Positions 1 to 9,200 of a stretch of 23,056 nucleotides of DNA are shown one piece after another. Position 1 is the stretch's first letter. The number at the start of each line of letters is the position of its first letter. The translations under genes were made by a program, and so were the position numbers. The notes beneath the pieces were generated by a model. That model had not been told where the DNA came from, searched no databases, and saw only the letters and a list, made by a program, of their open reading frames with translations. This DNA is from Muribaculaceae bacterium (GTDB lineage: Bacteria; Bacteroidota; Bacteroidia; Bacteroidales; Muribaculaceae), in contig VSPE01000038.1 in assembly GCA_009775225.1 (NCBI GenBank), positions 1 to 23,056 of the forward strand, written 5' to 3'.

Positions 1-47
1 ATAAATGTCTGAAATTTCGACTGATGCTTATTTTTTTATTCACATTT

Positions 48-64
48 GTTTTTAAACAACCTCT
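48..64 (-). repeat. Inverted repeat arm downstream of the S8 protease
   Basis: Read on the minus strand this 17-base stretch is AGAGGTTGTTTAAAAAC. It matches AGAGCTTGTTTAACAAC at 2481-2497 on the plus strand at 15 of 17 positions, so the S8 protease gene sits between two oppositely oriented copies. Whether these are ends of a former element or chance AT-rich similarity cannot be told from the window. Confidence 0.3.
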
Positions 65-78
65 TAATTTTTAATTCA

Positions 79-101
79 TTCGCAAAGCGCAGCTTAGCGA
101 A
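79..101 (-). terminator. Hairpin across the stop codon of the S8 protease
   Basis: TTCGC, a one-base mismatch, AAGC, a 3-base loop, GCTT, mismatch and GCGAA form a 9-pair stem. It covers the last codon and the TAA stop of the protease gene. The sequence beyond it on the minus strand is AT-rich (ATTAAAAATT) but has no clean U-run, so it is at best a weak terminator or an mRNA 3'-end stabiliser. Confidence 0.4.
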
Positions 102-2325
102 CGACAACTTTGCGGGTCACCGTGTTGCCGCCGGCCGATGCGCGGAGCACATACACGCCCGAGGCGATACCGTCGGTGCTGAGGCTTGCAGTATCGCCGT
201 TGGCAGTCACCGAAGCAGCCAGAGCGCCGTTGAGGCTGTAGAGGGCCGCGCTCACCTGCTGTGCGCCCGCTGCGAAAATCTCGTAGCAGCCGCGCGAAAC
301 CTCGTTCACGAGAATATCGTTATCCACCTTCACGTCGGCCACGCCGCCGGTACCGAGGATATGCCTGATACCTGCGAGAGCATCGATTTTGCCATAGCCG
401 AAGCGGTGGGGAGCAGCTGCAGTGAACTCATCCTGCTTGGCGGTAACCTTCAGAATTTCCTTTACCTCATCGATAGTGAGAGTCGGGTCAGCCTGCAGCC
501 ACAGAGCCATAACACCGGCCACGAAGGGACTCGACATCGACGTGCCCGACATCTCGGCCCACCAGCTTGTGCGATTACCTTTGGTGACACTTGCGCTCGC
601 TGTAGTCTGCTCGGAAGGATGAGCCTGCATATAGTAGTGACTATACGATGAAATCATGCCCATACCCGGGCCTGCGATGATAGGAAGCTTTGTCCCGTCG
701 AAGCGCGTTCCATAAGAAGAGAAAGGAGCGATACCATTCTTCTCGCCGCCGTTAAACTCTCGCTCACCGGCAAGTGTCGGGAACTGCTTTTGGTTTACGT
801 ATGCACCTACCGATATGATATTGTCGGCACAGGCCATATCATTTATAGTATTAGCGTCATTTCCGCTTACATATCCGGCAATACCGTTATCCCTCAACAC
901 AACACCATTGCTACCACAGAAAAGATAAGCTTTCTGCCCTACCTTGCCTTCTACAATGATTGCGGGAACTACCGCGTCACCGGGATTGGAAGAGCCGCGC
1001 TCGGTCTGGAAAGAAACAAACACATTATAGCGGTTGTTGTCAGGATTTACACGCGATGTCATGATAACGGCACCTTTTGTGCCGAAAGCATTGTCAAACG
1101 CGGTATCGTGAATATAACCGGAAGCTGTATAATACGAGCCGGTAATGTACGCAGTTGAGTTTTCGGGTGCGACATAGCTGTACACCACTGAGCCGTTTGT
1201 CTTATTGACAGCGGCAAAGGTAACCTTAAGAGCACTTGCATCAGCACCCCAGATATCGAGAATGCCATCAGCCACAGGCGTTGCCGACACACACGATTTT
1301 ATTGAGTTGTCGGAGACTGTAAAAGTCTTCTCATAGCTTATAGGAGAGCCACCTTCATTTCCGGCAGACACACAAATAATCATTTCCTTACCAATCTTTG
1401 CCATATAGCGGTTTGCAGCAGTCGTACCGTCGTGCGGCCCCGTATTGTGCCCCAGCGAAAGATTCATGACTGCCGGCTTGCCGACACTTTTGGCATATTC
1501 GGAAAGTTTATCGCATGCACGTAAAATGTTCTCGCCATCCAAAGTACCTATCGACGGCACCAAGTCTGCACCTGTAGCAACGCCATAGTAAGGTATCGAC
1601 GAATTCTGCGAAATCTGCAAACGGCCTGTTCGGTCATTATACTTGGCAACGGCACCGTTGCCACCGTAATAGCCGGCCATAATTCCGAGCACATGTGTAC
1701 CATGCGTCTGATTACTGTTATCGGTGGTGTAAGCTTTTATCTGCTCAGGCGTATTGTACTCGCGTACGGCACTGTTGTTGCCGGTAATAACCCACATGCG
1801 TGAAATTCGCGGATTACCCGAGGCATCCTGAAAGTTTACGTGGTTGGGGTCGAAACCGGTATCCATCATACTGCACACAACACCCGTTCCGTCATACGAC
1901 TGCGGCAGCCCTGTTCCTGCCGCAATATCACTTACACCTGTAGCCTGGCGCGCAGTTGCGAGATATGGAACTGCATCATACGCCGACGATATTGCAAGCA
2001 CTTCGGGGTCAGATACCAAAGCGCGTATGGCAGCAGCATCGAGCGAGGCGAGCGCAAGCTCGTCGCGACAATTCAGAATATCGAAGCCTTCAGAGGCCAA
2101 ACGGGTGGCAACCGAGGCTTCAGTGAGAGTAAGAATAAAAGTCTTGGGTTGTCCGGCAGCCTCGCCGCCGGGAAGCAGTCGTATCTCGGCTCCGCGTGAG
2201 GCAGCCTCTGCTTTAAGCTCGGCCATAGACAGATACTCCGCCGTAGCGGCATCTACCTTATCCTGCGCACCGGCAGATAAAAGGCAGGCAGACATCACTA
2301 ACGATGACAGTAAAAACTTTTTCAT
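94..2325 (-). CDS. Secreted S8 family serine peptidase (subtilase) with T9SS-type C-terminal tail
   Basis: This is a subtilisin-like endopeptidase acting outside the cell. The ATG at 2325 gives MKKFLLSS and a signal peptide ending near SAGAQ; a TTG two codons upstream (2331) is in frame but less likely. Numbered from that TTG, residues about 60-125 resemble an inhibitor-I9-like propeptide. The catalytic triad is visible: Asp157 (MMDTGFDP), His210 (THGTHVLGI) and Ser598 (GTSMSSPFVAG), with the oxyanion-hole Asn in CVSAGNEGG. About 390 residues separate His and Ser, longer than in classical subtilisins, so there is an inserted domain between them. The last 80 or so residues (ALYSLNGALAAS, GVYVLRASAGG, KVVVR end) fit a type A T9SS sorting domain, which would mean export through the outer membrane and cleavage or anchoring at the surface. 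It has its own promoter and lies downstream of the susCD operon on the same strand. The family is certain; the substrate is unknown. Confidence 0.95.
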   Translation of the reverse strand: MKKFLLSSLVMSACLLSAGAQDKVDAATAEYLSMAELKAEAASRGAEIRLLPGGEAAGQPKTFILTLTEASVATRLASEGFDILNCRDELALASLDAAAIRALVSDPEVLAISSAYDAVPYLATARQATGVSDIAAGTGLPQSYDGTGVVCSMMDTGFDPNHVNFQDASGNPRISRMWVITGNNSAVREYNTPEQIKAYTTDNSNQTHGTHVLGIMAGYYGGNGAVAKYNDRTGRLQISQNSSIPYYGVATGADLVPSIGTLDGENILRACDKLSEYAKSVGKPAVMNLSLGHNTGPHDGTTAANRYMAKIGKEMIICVSAGNEGGSPISYEKTFTVSDNSIKSCVSATPVADGILDIWGADASALKVTFAAVNKTNGSVVYSYVAPENSTAYITGSYYTASGYIHDTAFDNAFGTKGAVIMTSRVNPDNNRYNVFVSFQTERGSSNPGDAVVPAIIVEGKVGQKAYLFCGSNGVVLRDNGIAGYVSGNDANTINDMACADNIISVGAYVNQKQFPTLAGEREFNGGEKNGIAPFSSYGTRFDGTKLPIIAGPGMGMISSYSHYYMQAHPSEQTTASASVTKGNRTSWWAEMSGTSMSSPFVAGVMALWLQADPTLTIDEVKEILKVTAKQDEFTAAAPHRFGYGKIDALAGIRHILGTGGVADVKVDNDILVNEVSRGCYEIFAAGAQQVSAALYSLNGALAASVTANGDTASLSTDGIASGVYVLRASAGGNTVTRKVVVR

Positions 2326-2339
2326 TCTCAATATGTGCG

Positions 2340-2369
2340 TTGGGTTATTAATTGCATTGGGTTATTAAT
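2340..2369 (+). repeat. Two direct copies of TTGGGTTATTAAT in the protease leader
   Basis: TTGGGTTATTAAT occurs at 2340-2352 and again, without mismatch, at 2357-2369, a 17-base period. Both lie between the -7 promoter box of the S8 protease (2377-2384) and its start codon, so they are in the transcribed leader or its initial region. They could be a protein-binding site or a recent slippage duplication. Confidence 0.6.
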
Positions 2370-2376
2370 AGGTTTG

Positions 2377-2384
2377 CAAATATA
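2377..2384 (-). promoter_or_regulatory. -7 promoter box of the S8 protease
   Basis: The minus strand reads TATATTTG, a full match to the Bacteroidetes -7 consensus TAnnTTTG. It predicts a start of transcription near 2370 and a leader of about 45 bases. No TTTG is found at the usual 19-20 base distance upstream, so the -33 element is weak or absent. Confidence 0.55.
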
Positions 2385-2480
2385 GCCTTTTTTTTCAAAT
2401 CCTACTATTTTCGGGATGTTAAAAAAAACATATCGCGAGCATTTTGCACTCCCGACGGCATTATCTATAACACTCGGCTT

Positions 2481-2515
2481 AGAGCTTGTTTAACAACGAT
2501 TATTGAACAAGTTCT
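2481..2515 (+). repeat. 13-pair imperfect inverted repeat upstream of the S8 protease
   Basis: AGAGCTTGTTTAA (2481-2493) and TTGAACAAGTTCT (2503-2515) pair fully in a plus-strand RNA if two G-U pairs are allowed, with a 9-base loop. On the minus strand the same two positions are mismatches. The left arm is the partner of the inverted copy at 48-64. The rest of the gap 2326-2589 holds the protease promoter and the terminator of the lipoprotein gene, and nothing else was seen in it. Confidence 0.45.
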
Positions 2516-2536
2516 TAAAATCATGCCGGCGCAAAT

Positions 2537-2571
2537 AAAAAGAATGCCGGGCTATATACCCGGCACTCTTT
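2537..2571 (-). terminator. Terminator of the susC-susD-lipoprotein operon
   Basis: On the minus strand GTGCCGGG, a 7-base loop and CCCGGCAT form a strong GC stem, followed by TTCTTTTTATTTG. It lies about 20 bases beyond the stop of the lipoprotein gene. The stem with a U-rich tail is typical of intrinsic termination and separates the operon from the downstream protease gene. Confidence 0.85.
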
Positions 2572-2589
2572 CAATATTTCAGTCGCCCG

Positions 2590-4533
2590 TTAAAATACGG
2601 GGGCAACGATGCGATTGTTCAGGATAAAGTCTCGTGTATCCTTGTGACTGAGGGTACGCGTACGCTTCACAACCAAATCGTAGCCGGCAGGAGCCTTGAC
2701 CTGCAGGTTGTTGAAGTTTACAGTACGGGCGGGAGCCTTCTTTGCCTGCACAGAAGCCGGAGCACCTGCATTCATATCGACACAGAAGAAGCCCTCAATG
2801 TTAGTGTAGTAGAGTTTGTTCTGCGCCCAAAGTGCTTCAAGGCTGGCAATGAGACCGCGTTCGGGGAAAGTTAGCACTCCGTTCTTGAATTGTCCGGCTG
2901 CTGTACCCCCGGTAATCTGGTCTAGCGAAGCAACCATCAGCTGACCTTCCTGAGGGGACAGGAATACACCAAGCTTGCACACAGGTATAGTAACCTTAGT
3001 GGGATCTGTTGCGTCGAACTCGAGGTAGTAGTTGCCGTCGAGATAGTTATTGGGAGCGCCCATCATATCTGCTACCCAGAAGTAGTAGGGGTTTACAAGA
3101 CGATACCTGCCGGGCTCGGAGAGGTGCTGCTGCACTTCAACCGACCAGGTCTCACCTCCGAGCATTTCATTTTCGGGGGTTTCATCGTCGTTAAACAGGT
3201 CGTAGATGAAAGTGTCGGTATATTCGCACCAACCGATAGACTTCCACTCGGGAGCAGCCTGGACGGTATTAGCGTTGAATACGAAAGGTTCCACGCACAC
3301 ATCTTCGCCCGCCGCATCATAGCCTACAGCCACGAGTGTATAAGCGCCTGATTCGGTGAAGGGGAAGAGGATGTTCATACTCTGCTCCACATAAAGTGTA
3401 GCTTCAGTATCGGCAATAATATCGCCGGCTTCGGCAGCGATTTGGTCTTCGGTAAGATTACCGGCAGTGATAGTGTAGGCATAGGAAGCTAAATCGTTGC
3501 TGCGTGTAACGTTAAGAACCACATTCTCCACGCCGTTAGCTACATAATTGCCAAGCACGGCGAACTCAATCGAGTAATCGGCAAAACCGGGGAGCTGAAG
3601 TGTTGTATAGCTCTGACCGTAGCGAGCGAGTTCGTCACCTTTTACGCAAGGTACAAGCCAAAGATTAAATGTTCCGGTCTCCGGGTTATAGTAGCTCTGT
3701 CCGAAGCCATTATTAGCCATAATAGTGTTAATTTCCGCATCGGAAAGATTCTGACCATCTTTTGCGCCATAATTACGCATCCAGGTAAAGGCGTCGATAT
3801 ACATGATTCGGTCTTCGTCGTCATCGAAATGTGTGTCAGTAAGAGGCATTGTCACACGATACACAGTCTCTCCGTCGATTTCCATAGTGACACGCTTATC
3901 CACATAGAGGTCATAATCGAAATACAAATTATTATAGCGGGGACCGGGGAACACCCATTCTTCCTCATAATCGTTGGTGAGCGAACGAGACTGATATACA
4001 ATACCGCCGATAGGCTCGCCGGTCCATGGAGAACCCATAACGCTTTCGTATTCAGTAGTAGAATAGGGCGTAAGCTCAGTCCATGCACGGTACATCATCG
4101 ACAAGGAAAGCTCACTGAAGCCGTAGGGCGACACTTCGGCACCCTCAAGCTTAAGATTTAAAGTATAGAGAACGTCGGCTACAACTTTGGAAAAATCGTA
4201 GTCAACAACATACTCAGCCACAGAAGCGCCTTCAGCGAAAGTCACACTTTCGGGTAATGTAAACACATCGGTCACGTCGTTGCCGTCAGCGTCGGTCACA
4301 GAGGCTACAACCGTCACTGTAAGCTCACCGTCGGTACGAAGACGGTCGACAGGCACCTCTACAGAGGTCTCGTTCGGCAGAATGCTGAGCGTTGTCGGCA
4401 GTTCGCTGGAGAAGAACACCTCATCTCCTGCGGGCATCGGAGCTGGCGTATATTCCACCTCCTCGGTACATGCCGAGAAGCCTAACAGGGCTACGCCACC
4501 CAAAAATGCTGAGAAATATTTATTAAGTTTCAT
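2590..4533 (-). CDS. Surface lipoprotein, third gene of a SusC/SusD operon (SusE-like position)
   Basis: This 647-residue lipoprotein probably sits on the outer face of the outer membrane as the accessory binding protein of the adjacent SusCD transporter. The signal peptide ends in a lipobox (GFSAC) with Cys22, followed by TEE, acidic residues as in Bacteroidetes lipoprotein export signals. Residues about 45-150 (SILPNETSVEVPV, then an FTLPESVTFAEG stretch) look like a Calx-beta or Ig-type domain. Two stretches share a layout: one starts at about 150 (WTELTPYSTTEY) and one at about 450 (WKSIGWCEYTDTF), the second followed by GRYRLVNPYYFWVAD, a pattern common in uncharacterised Bacteroidales surface lipoproteins. 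It starts 11 bases after the susD stop and so is cotranscribed. The ligand cannot be named; it has no enzyme motif that I recognise. Confidence 0.85.
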   Translation of the reverse strand: MKLNKYFSAFLGGVALLGFSACTEEVEYTPAPMPAGDEVFFSSELPTTLSILPNETSVEVPVDRLRTDGELTVTVVASVTDADGNDVTDVFTLPESVTFAEGASVAEYVVDYDFSKVVADVLYTLNLKLEGAEVSPYGFSELSLSMMYRAWTELTPYSTTEYESVMGSPWTGEPIGGIVYQSRSLTNDYEEEWVFPGPRYNNLYFDYDLYVDKRVTMEIDGETVYRVTMPLTDTHFDDDEDRIMYIDAFTWMRNYGAKDGQNLSDAEINTIMANNGFGQSYYNPETGTFNLWLVPCVKGDELARYGQSYTTLQLPGFADYSIEFAVLGNYVANGVENVVLNVTRSNDLASYAYTITAGNLTEDQIAAEAGDIIADTEATLYVEQSMNILFPFTESGAYTLVAVGYDAAGEDVCVEPFVFNANTVQAAPEWKSIGWCEYTDTFIYDLFNDDETPENEMLGGETWSVEVQQHLSEPGRYRLVNPYYFWVADMMGAPNNYLDGNYYLEFDATDPTKVTIPVCKLGVFLSPQEGQLMVASLDQITGGTAAGQFKNGVLTFPERGLIASLEALWAQNKLYYTNIEGFFCVDMNAGAPASVQAKKAPARTVNFNNLQVKAPAGYDLVVKRTRTLSHKDTRDFILNNRIVAPVF

Positions 4534-4544
4534 ATTCTTTGTAA

Positions 4545-6218
4545 TTAACGGTTAGGAGTATAAAGACCATCGCAGGAAGGGGTGTTGAACGCAGTGAGCG
4601 CGGCATTGTTGCGAGCCTCCTGATTCGAGATTGCGAAGTTCATCCATGCGGGTCGTCCGTTTGTATTGAAAGTGTTGCGCGAAGTATCCCAGTTAGTACC
4701 GTTATAGAAACGCTCTACACTATAATTGAGACGCTTGATGTCAAAGAAGGTCTGACCTTCGCCCCACAGCTCAACACGTTTCTGGAAGATGATTTCCTCA
4801 ACAACCGCTTCGGCTGCTGCCAGTGTATTGCTATAAGTGGCATAACGATAGGTCTTCATGAACGATGTGAGCAGCTCGTTGCCGGCAGAGGGGTTGGTAT
4901 GTGCGGTAGCCTCAGCTTCGATAAAGTACATTTCTTCGACGCGCATCAGGGGATATGCAACCACTGCGCCTACATTGTAGTTATCCATTTCGCCGCTTCC
5001 GGGTCGGAACTTAAGCGATACATACGCATAGAAGTTTTCTTCGGCAAAATCCTTGTTAAGGAAGGGCTCGCTTCCGCGGAGTGCGGAATTTTCGGGAGCA
5101 AAGTACGAGAGCTTGCGCCAGTCGCGGTCGCTCATGCGCGAATACATCTGAGCATCAATCATAGTGAACGCGCCCTGTGCGGGAGCAGCGTAGCCGAAAT
5201 TCTGCTCGTTGCAGCAGAACGACGAGAATGTGCGGATACCGCCTACCTGCACTACTGCATCTTCGGCGGTGTACTCGCCGGCGAACATCCACGACGACAT
5301 CGAAGAGTCGTTGAAGCCCTGAGTGGTGCTCTGCCAGTCAGCCTGCGTAAGAGGAGTGGCACCGGAAGTGGTGATAGCCTGTCGTGCATATTTGGCTGCC
5401 TCGGCATACTGTGTTGCAGCGGCAGCATCATCCTCGTTGATTTCAGCCTGGTAGGATGCGTCCCAAAGGTAGAGACGCGCCTTCAGACCATAAAGAACGG
5501 CAAGGTCAGGAATAGTCTTGGACAGACGTGCAGTGGTATTGCCGGAGAAGAGCGCCTCCGCCTCTACAAGGTCGCCAAGTATAAATTCGTACATTTCCTT
5601 GTGTGTGGCACGAGGATTGTTACGGGAGTCGTCTTCAGTTGTCTTATCGGTAACGATAGGCACTGTCAGACCCTTGATATCCTGACCGGCGTCGCTCTTG
5701 CAGTCGGGGAAAAGCTCATTGGGGAGCACCTCGTACATACGGGCAAGGTCGAGATAGAGGAATGCGCGGTATGTAAGACCCGTAGCGAAATTATAACGAA
5801 GCAGCTCATTGTCGGTTTCGGGGTCAATGGCACGCATCACGTTGTTGGTTGTGTTAATCTGCTCGTAGTAGTAGTTCCAGGTTATCTGCTGCATGGCCCA
5901 GTCGCTACCTGTATTGGTAACGGCACTCGCCCAGCCGAACCAGTCGAAACCGCCGGCATACTCTACAGGCATATCACCTGTCATGACGTCGCGTACGTGA
6001 AGCACGCCGGTATAGCCCATATCGCAGTGAATATCGGGGTCGAGCGTAACGAGATTGAGACGGGCAGGCATACCCCATACGAGTGCCGTAGTGGCACTGG
6101 CGTTACCCTGCAGATCACCCGAGGTGATTACGCTTGAGTCAATCGCCTCCTCGATACAGCCGGTAAGAAGCGGCGTTACGGCAACAGCCGCAAGAAGAGT
6201 TTTATATATTGCTTTCAT
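4545..6218 (-). CDS. SusD/RagB family nutrient-binding outer membrane lipoprotein
   Basis: This is the substrate-binding lid of a TonB-dependent SusCD transporter, anchored by lipid to the cell surface. The signal peptide ends in LLTGC with the lipidated Cys at 21, followed by IEEA. Family hallmarks are the helical TPR-like regions (YNFATGLTYRAFLYLDLARMYE at about 145-165, LYGLKARLYLWDASY at about 245-260), and the conserved C-terminal part: YPLMRVEEMYFIEAEA, then IIFQKRVELWGEGQTFFDIKR. Length, 557, is normal. It begins 12 bases after the susC stop and ends 11 bases before the lipoprotein gene. RagB-type members bind peptides and SusD-type members bind glycans; sequence alone does not separate these here. 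Confidence 0.97.
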   Translation of the reverse strand: MKAIYKTLLAAVAVTPLLTGCIEEAIDSSVITSGDLQGNASATTALVWGMPARLNLVTLDPDIHCDMGYTGVLHVRDVMTGDMPVEYAGGFDWFGWASAVTNTGSDWAMQQITWNYYYEQINTTNNVMRAIDPETDNELLRYNFATGLTYRAFLYLDLARMYEVLPNELFPDCKSDAGQDIKGLTVPIVTDKTTEDDSRNNPRATHKEMYEFILGDLVEAEALFSGNTTARLSKTIPDLAVLYGLKARLYLWDASYQAEINEDDAAAATQYAEAAKYARQAITTSGATPLTQADWQSTTQGFNDSSMSSWMFAGEYTAEDAVVQVGGIRTFSSFCCNEQNFGYAAPAQGAFTMIDAQMYSRMSDRDWRKLSYFAPENSALRGSEPFLNKDFAEENFYAYVSLKFRPGSGEMDNYNVGAVVAYPLMRVEEMYFIEAEATAHTNPSAGNELLTSFMKTYRYATYSNTLAAAEAVVEEIIFQKRVELWGEGQTFFDIKRLNYSVERFYNGTNWDTSRNTFNTNGRPAWMNFAISNQEARNNAALTAFNTPSCDGLYTPNR

Positions 6219-6230
6219 TGCTGTCCTTAA

Positions 6231-9200
6231 TTAGAATGTAACAGTTAAACCACCTGAGATAGTGCGTACGGCTGCGTTGTAGGTGTTGTTGCTGCTGCCG
6301 GTAAACGACTGGCGTGGGTCAAGACCCTGACGCTTCGACCATACCCACACATTTTCGCAAGCGAAGTACACGCGGAGCTTCTCGAGATAGAGCTTCTTGA
6401 CCCAGTCGTTGGGCAGTGTATAGCCGAGGTTGATATTCTCGAGCGAGAGATAAGAAGCATTGGTGAGGAAGCGGCTCGACGATGCGGCGCTCTGGAGGTC
6501 GCCGTACATGAAACGTGGAGTGTTCGAATTGGGGTTCTCGGGAGTCCAGGCGTTGTAGAGGTCTACGTGGAGGTTGCCCGGGCCACCGCCGGCGGGGCTG
6601 CTCATAAGAGAAGAATAACCGCTGTCGTATACCTGGCCGCCAATCTGATAGTTGAACATAAGCGAGAGGTCGATGCCCTTATACTCGAAAGATGTCTGGA
6701 AACCGCCGAACACAGGAGCGAGGGCAGTGCCACAGAGCTGCATGGTAGCCTCGGAGTAGTTGGTTGTAGTCTCCTTCTCTCCTGTGGGCAGACCATCTGC
6801 TCCGATTACAGATTTTTCATATGTAGGCAGACCTGTTTCCTTGTCCACTCCAAGATAGCGCGGCATGTAGAAAGTGAACATAGGCTCTCCTTCGCCATAG
6901 AAAGTGCTGCCGTTTGAGTAACCGTACACACCGTCTACGAGGTTCGTCTTACGTTCCTGAGGAAGCGAGGTAATCTCATTCTTGAGATAAGTGAGGTTGG
7001 CGCTCACGTTCCAGCGGAAGTCGCGTGTGCTGATGATATCGCCGTGGAGTTCCACTTCCACACCGGCGTTCATCACGTTACCGATATTGTCATAGTAGCC
7101 CATGAAGCCGAACGAAGCTGGAAGAGTGAAATACATGAGCATATCGGAAGTGCGGCGGTAGTAACCGTTGATTTCACCGCTGAGGCGGTTATTGAAGAAG
7201 CCGAATTCGACACCGGCGTTGAAGTTACCGTTCTTCTCCCAGGTTATATCCTTGTTGCCGAGGTGAGAGGGAGTTACAGCAGGATGACCGCCCGAGTTGA
7301 TAAGCGAGTATGTGTCGGTATAAAGGAATTCGCCGATATTGTCGTTGCCCTGCTCACCGTAAGAAACCTTGAGCTTGAGCATATTCACCCAATCGACATT
7401 GAAGAAGTCTTCCTTGTTGATAATCCAGGCGCCGCCGACACTCCAGAAGTTACCCCAGCGGTGGTCGGGGTGGAAGCGGCTCGATGCGTCGCGACGATAT
7501 GATGCCGAAGCAAAGTACTTGTCGTCGTAGTCGTACTGGCCGCGGAAGAGCCAGCCTTCATTGTTATAGGTGTATTTGTTCGAATCTGCGGGACCATTGG
7601 CGAGGATAGCGCCATCGAGTTCGGTGTTCGAGGGGTCGAACATACCGCTTCTCGAGCCGCTAAGCGACAGCATTTCGCGCGTGTAATATTCGTGACCGGC
7701 AAGGAGGTCGACGGTATGAGCCTTATTGAACACATGGTTCCAGGTGAGGAGCTGCTGGAAGTTCATGTCGGTATTGCGGACATGGCTCTTTTTTACGATA
7801 CCGTTCTGAGAAGCCATCTGACCGTAGTAGGGGTTGTTGGTCGTTGTAGAGCGATTTTCGAGAAGGTTAATGGTATTTTTTGTAGTGAACTTGAAGTCCT
7901 TCAGGAAACGCACTTCGGCGAATACAGTACCCGAGAACACGTTGCGGACGGTGTTAGACACGTTGAGCTGCGCATCTGAAATAGCATTCGAGCCGGGGAA
8001 TACAGGACGCTTCAGGCCGGCGTTGAGGCCTGCACCGTAGTCATAGCGGGGGAAGTTCTGGGCATCGAGCATAATCTGCTTGTTGCCGTCGCGCATAAAG
8101 AGAGGATAGATAGGGGGAACACCTACGGCAAAAGCGAAGAGGTTGCCGGTAGAGTTGGAGGCACCTTCCGAGCTCATGGCGTCGGTAACTACATGCGAGT
8201 AGTTTGCCGAAGCACCAACCTTAAGCCAGGGCTTGGCCTGGAAGTCGGCAGCCACGCGGGCAGAGAAACGCTCGAACTGCGATTTCGCAACTACGATACC
8301 TTCGTTCTTGAGGTAGCCTACCGAAGCCATGATGTTGCTCTTTTCGGTACCTTGTGTGATGCTTACGTTATACTCCTGACGCATGCTGCTCTTATAGGTA
8401 TAGTCGAGCCAGTTGTCGGGATAGAGCCAGAAGTCCTGACCGCCATAGTTGGCCATGCGGCCAAGTGTTGCGTTGGGGTTGAGTTTGCCGTTCATACCGA
8501 TAAGGTTCTGACCTTGGGGAACGGTATATACATTATAGGCAAGACCGTAGCTGTTGGCAGCTGTGATATTCTGATTAGCCCATGCGTTGGCAGCGGCACT
8601 GCTCATACCCTGTCCGCCGATTTCGCCGGAGAAACGGCCATAGTTGTACAGCGACTGATAGTAAAGCTCATAGTACTGGGCGGGGTCGGTAATATACTCG
8701 TAGTCCTGAGTGGCACGCGAGTTGGCACCCCACTTGGCATCTACGGTCACCTTGGCTTCGCCGAGCTTGGCGCGCTTGGTGGTGATGAGAATTACACCGT
8801 TGGCACCGCGGGCACCGTAAAGGGCGTTCGAAGCAGCGTCCTTGAGCACGGTCATAGTCTCGATATCGTTGGTGTTGAGCGAGTTGATGTTACCGGTGTA
8901 GGGCGAACCGTCTACAATAATCAGAGGAGCGTTGGCACCCGACGCAGAGTTCACGGTAGAAAAGCCGCGGACACTGATAGTGGGGTTGCTGCTACCGGGG
9001 GCACCCGAAGCATTAGACAGCTGAAGACCTGTTACACGGCCGGAAAGAGCGTTGAGGGGGTTGGTAACCTGCGACTTCTCAATCTCGGCAGAGCCTACAG
9101 TAGCAGCAGAACCGGTAAACGATGATTTCTTCTGCTGACCGAAAGCCACAACCACGAGGGGGTCGAGAAGAGCGTTGTCGCTTTCCAGACGGATTACCAT

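Noticed and set aside
4899..6137. 412-codon open frame on the plus strand opposite susD
   Set aside because: Antisense to a clear SusD gene; no promoter box at the right place and no recognisable protein features.
8193..9125. 310-codon open frame on the plus strand opposite susC
   Set aside because: Antisense to the conserved plug and signature regions of SusC; Gly/Val-rich composition typical of a shadow frame.
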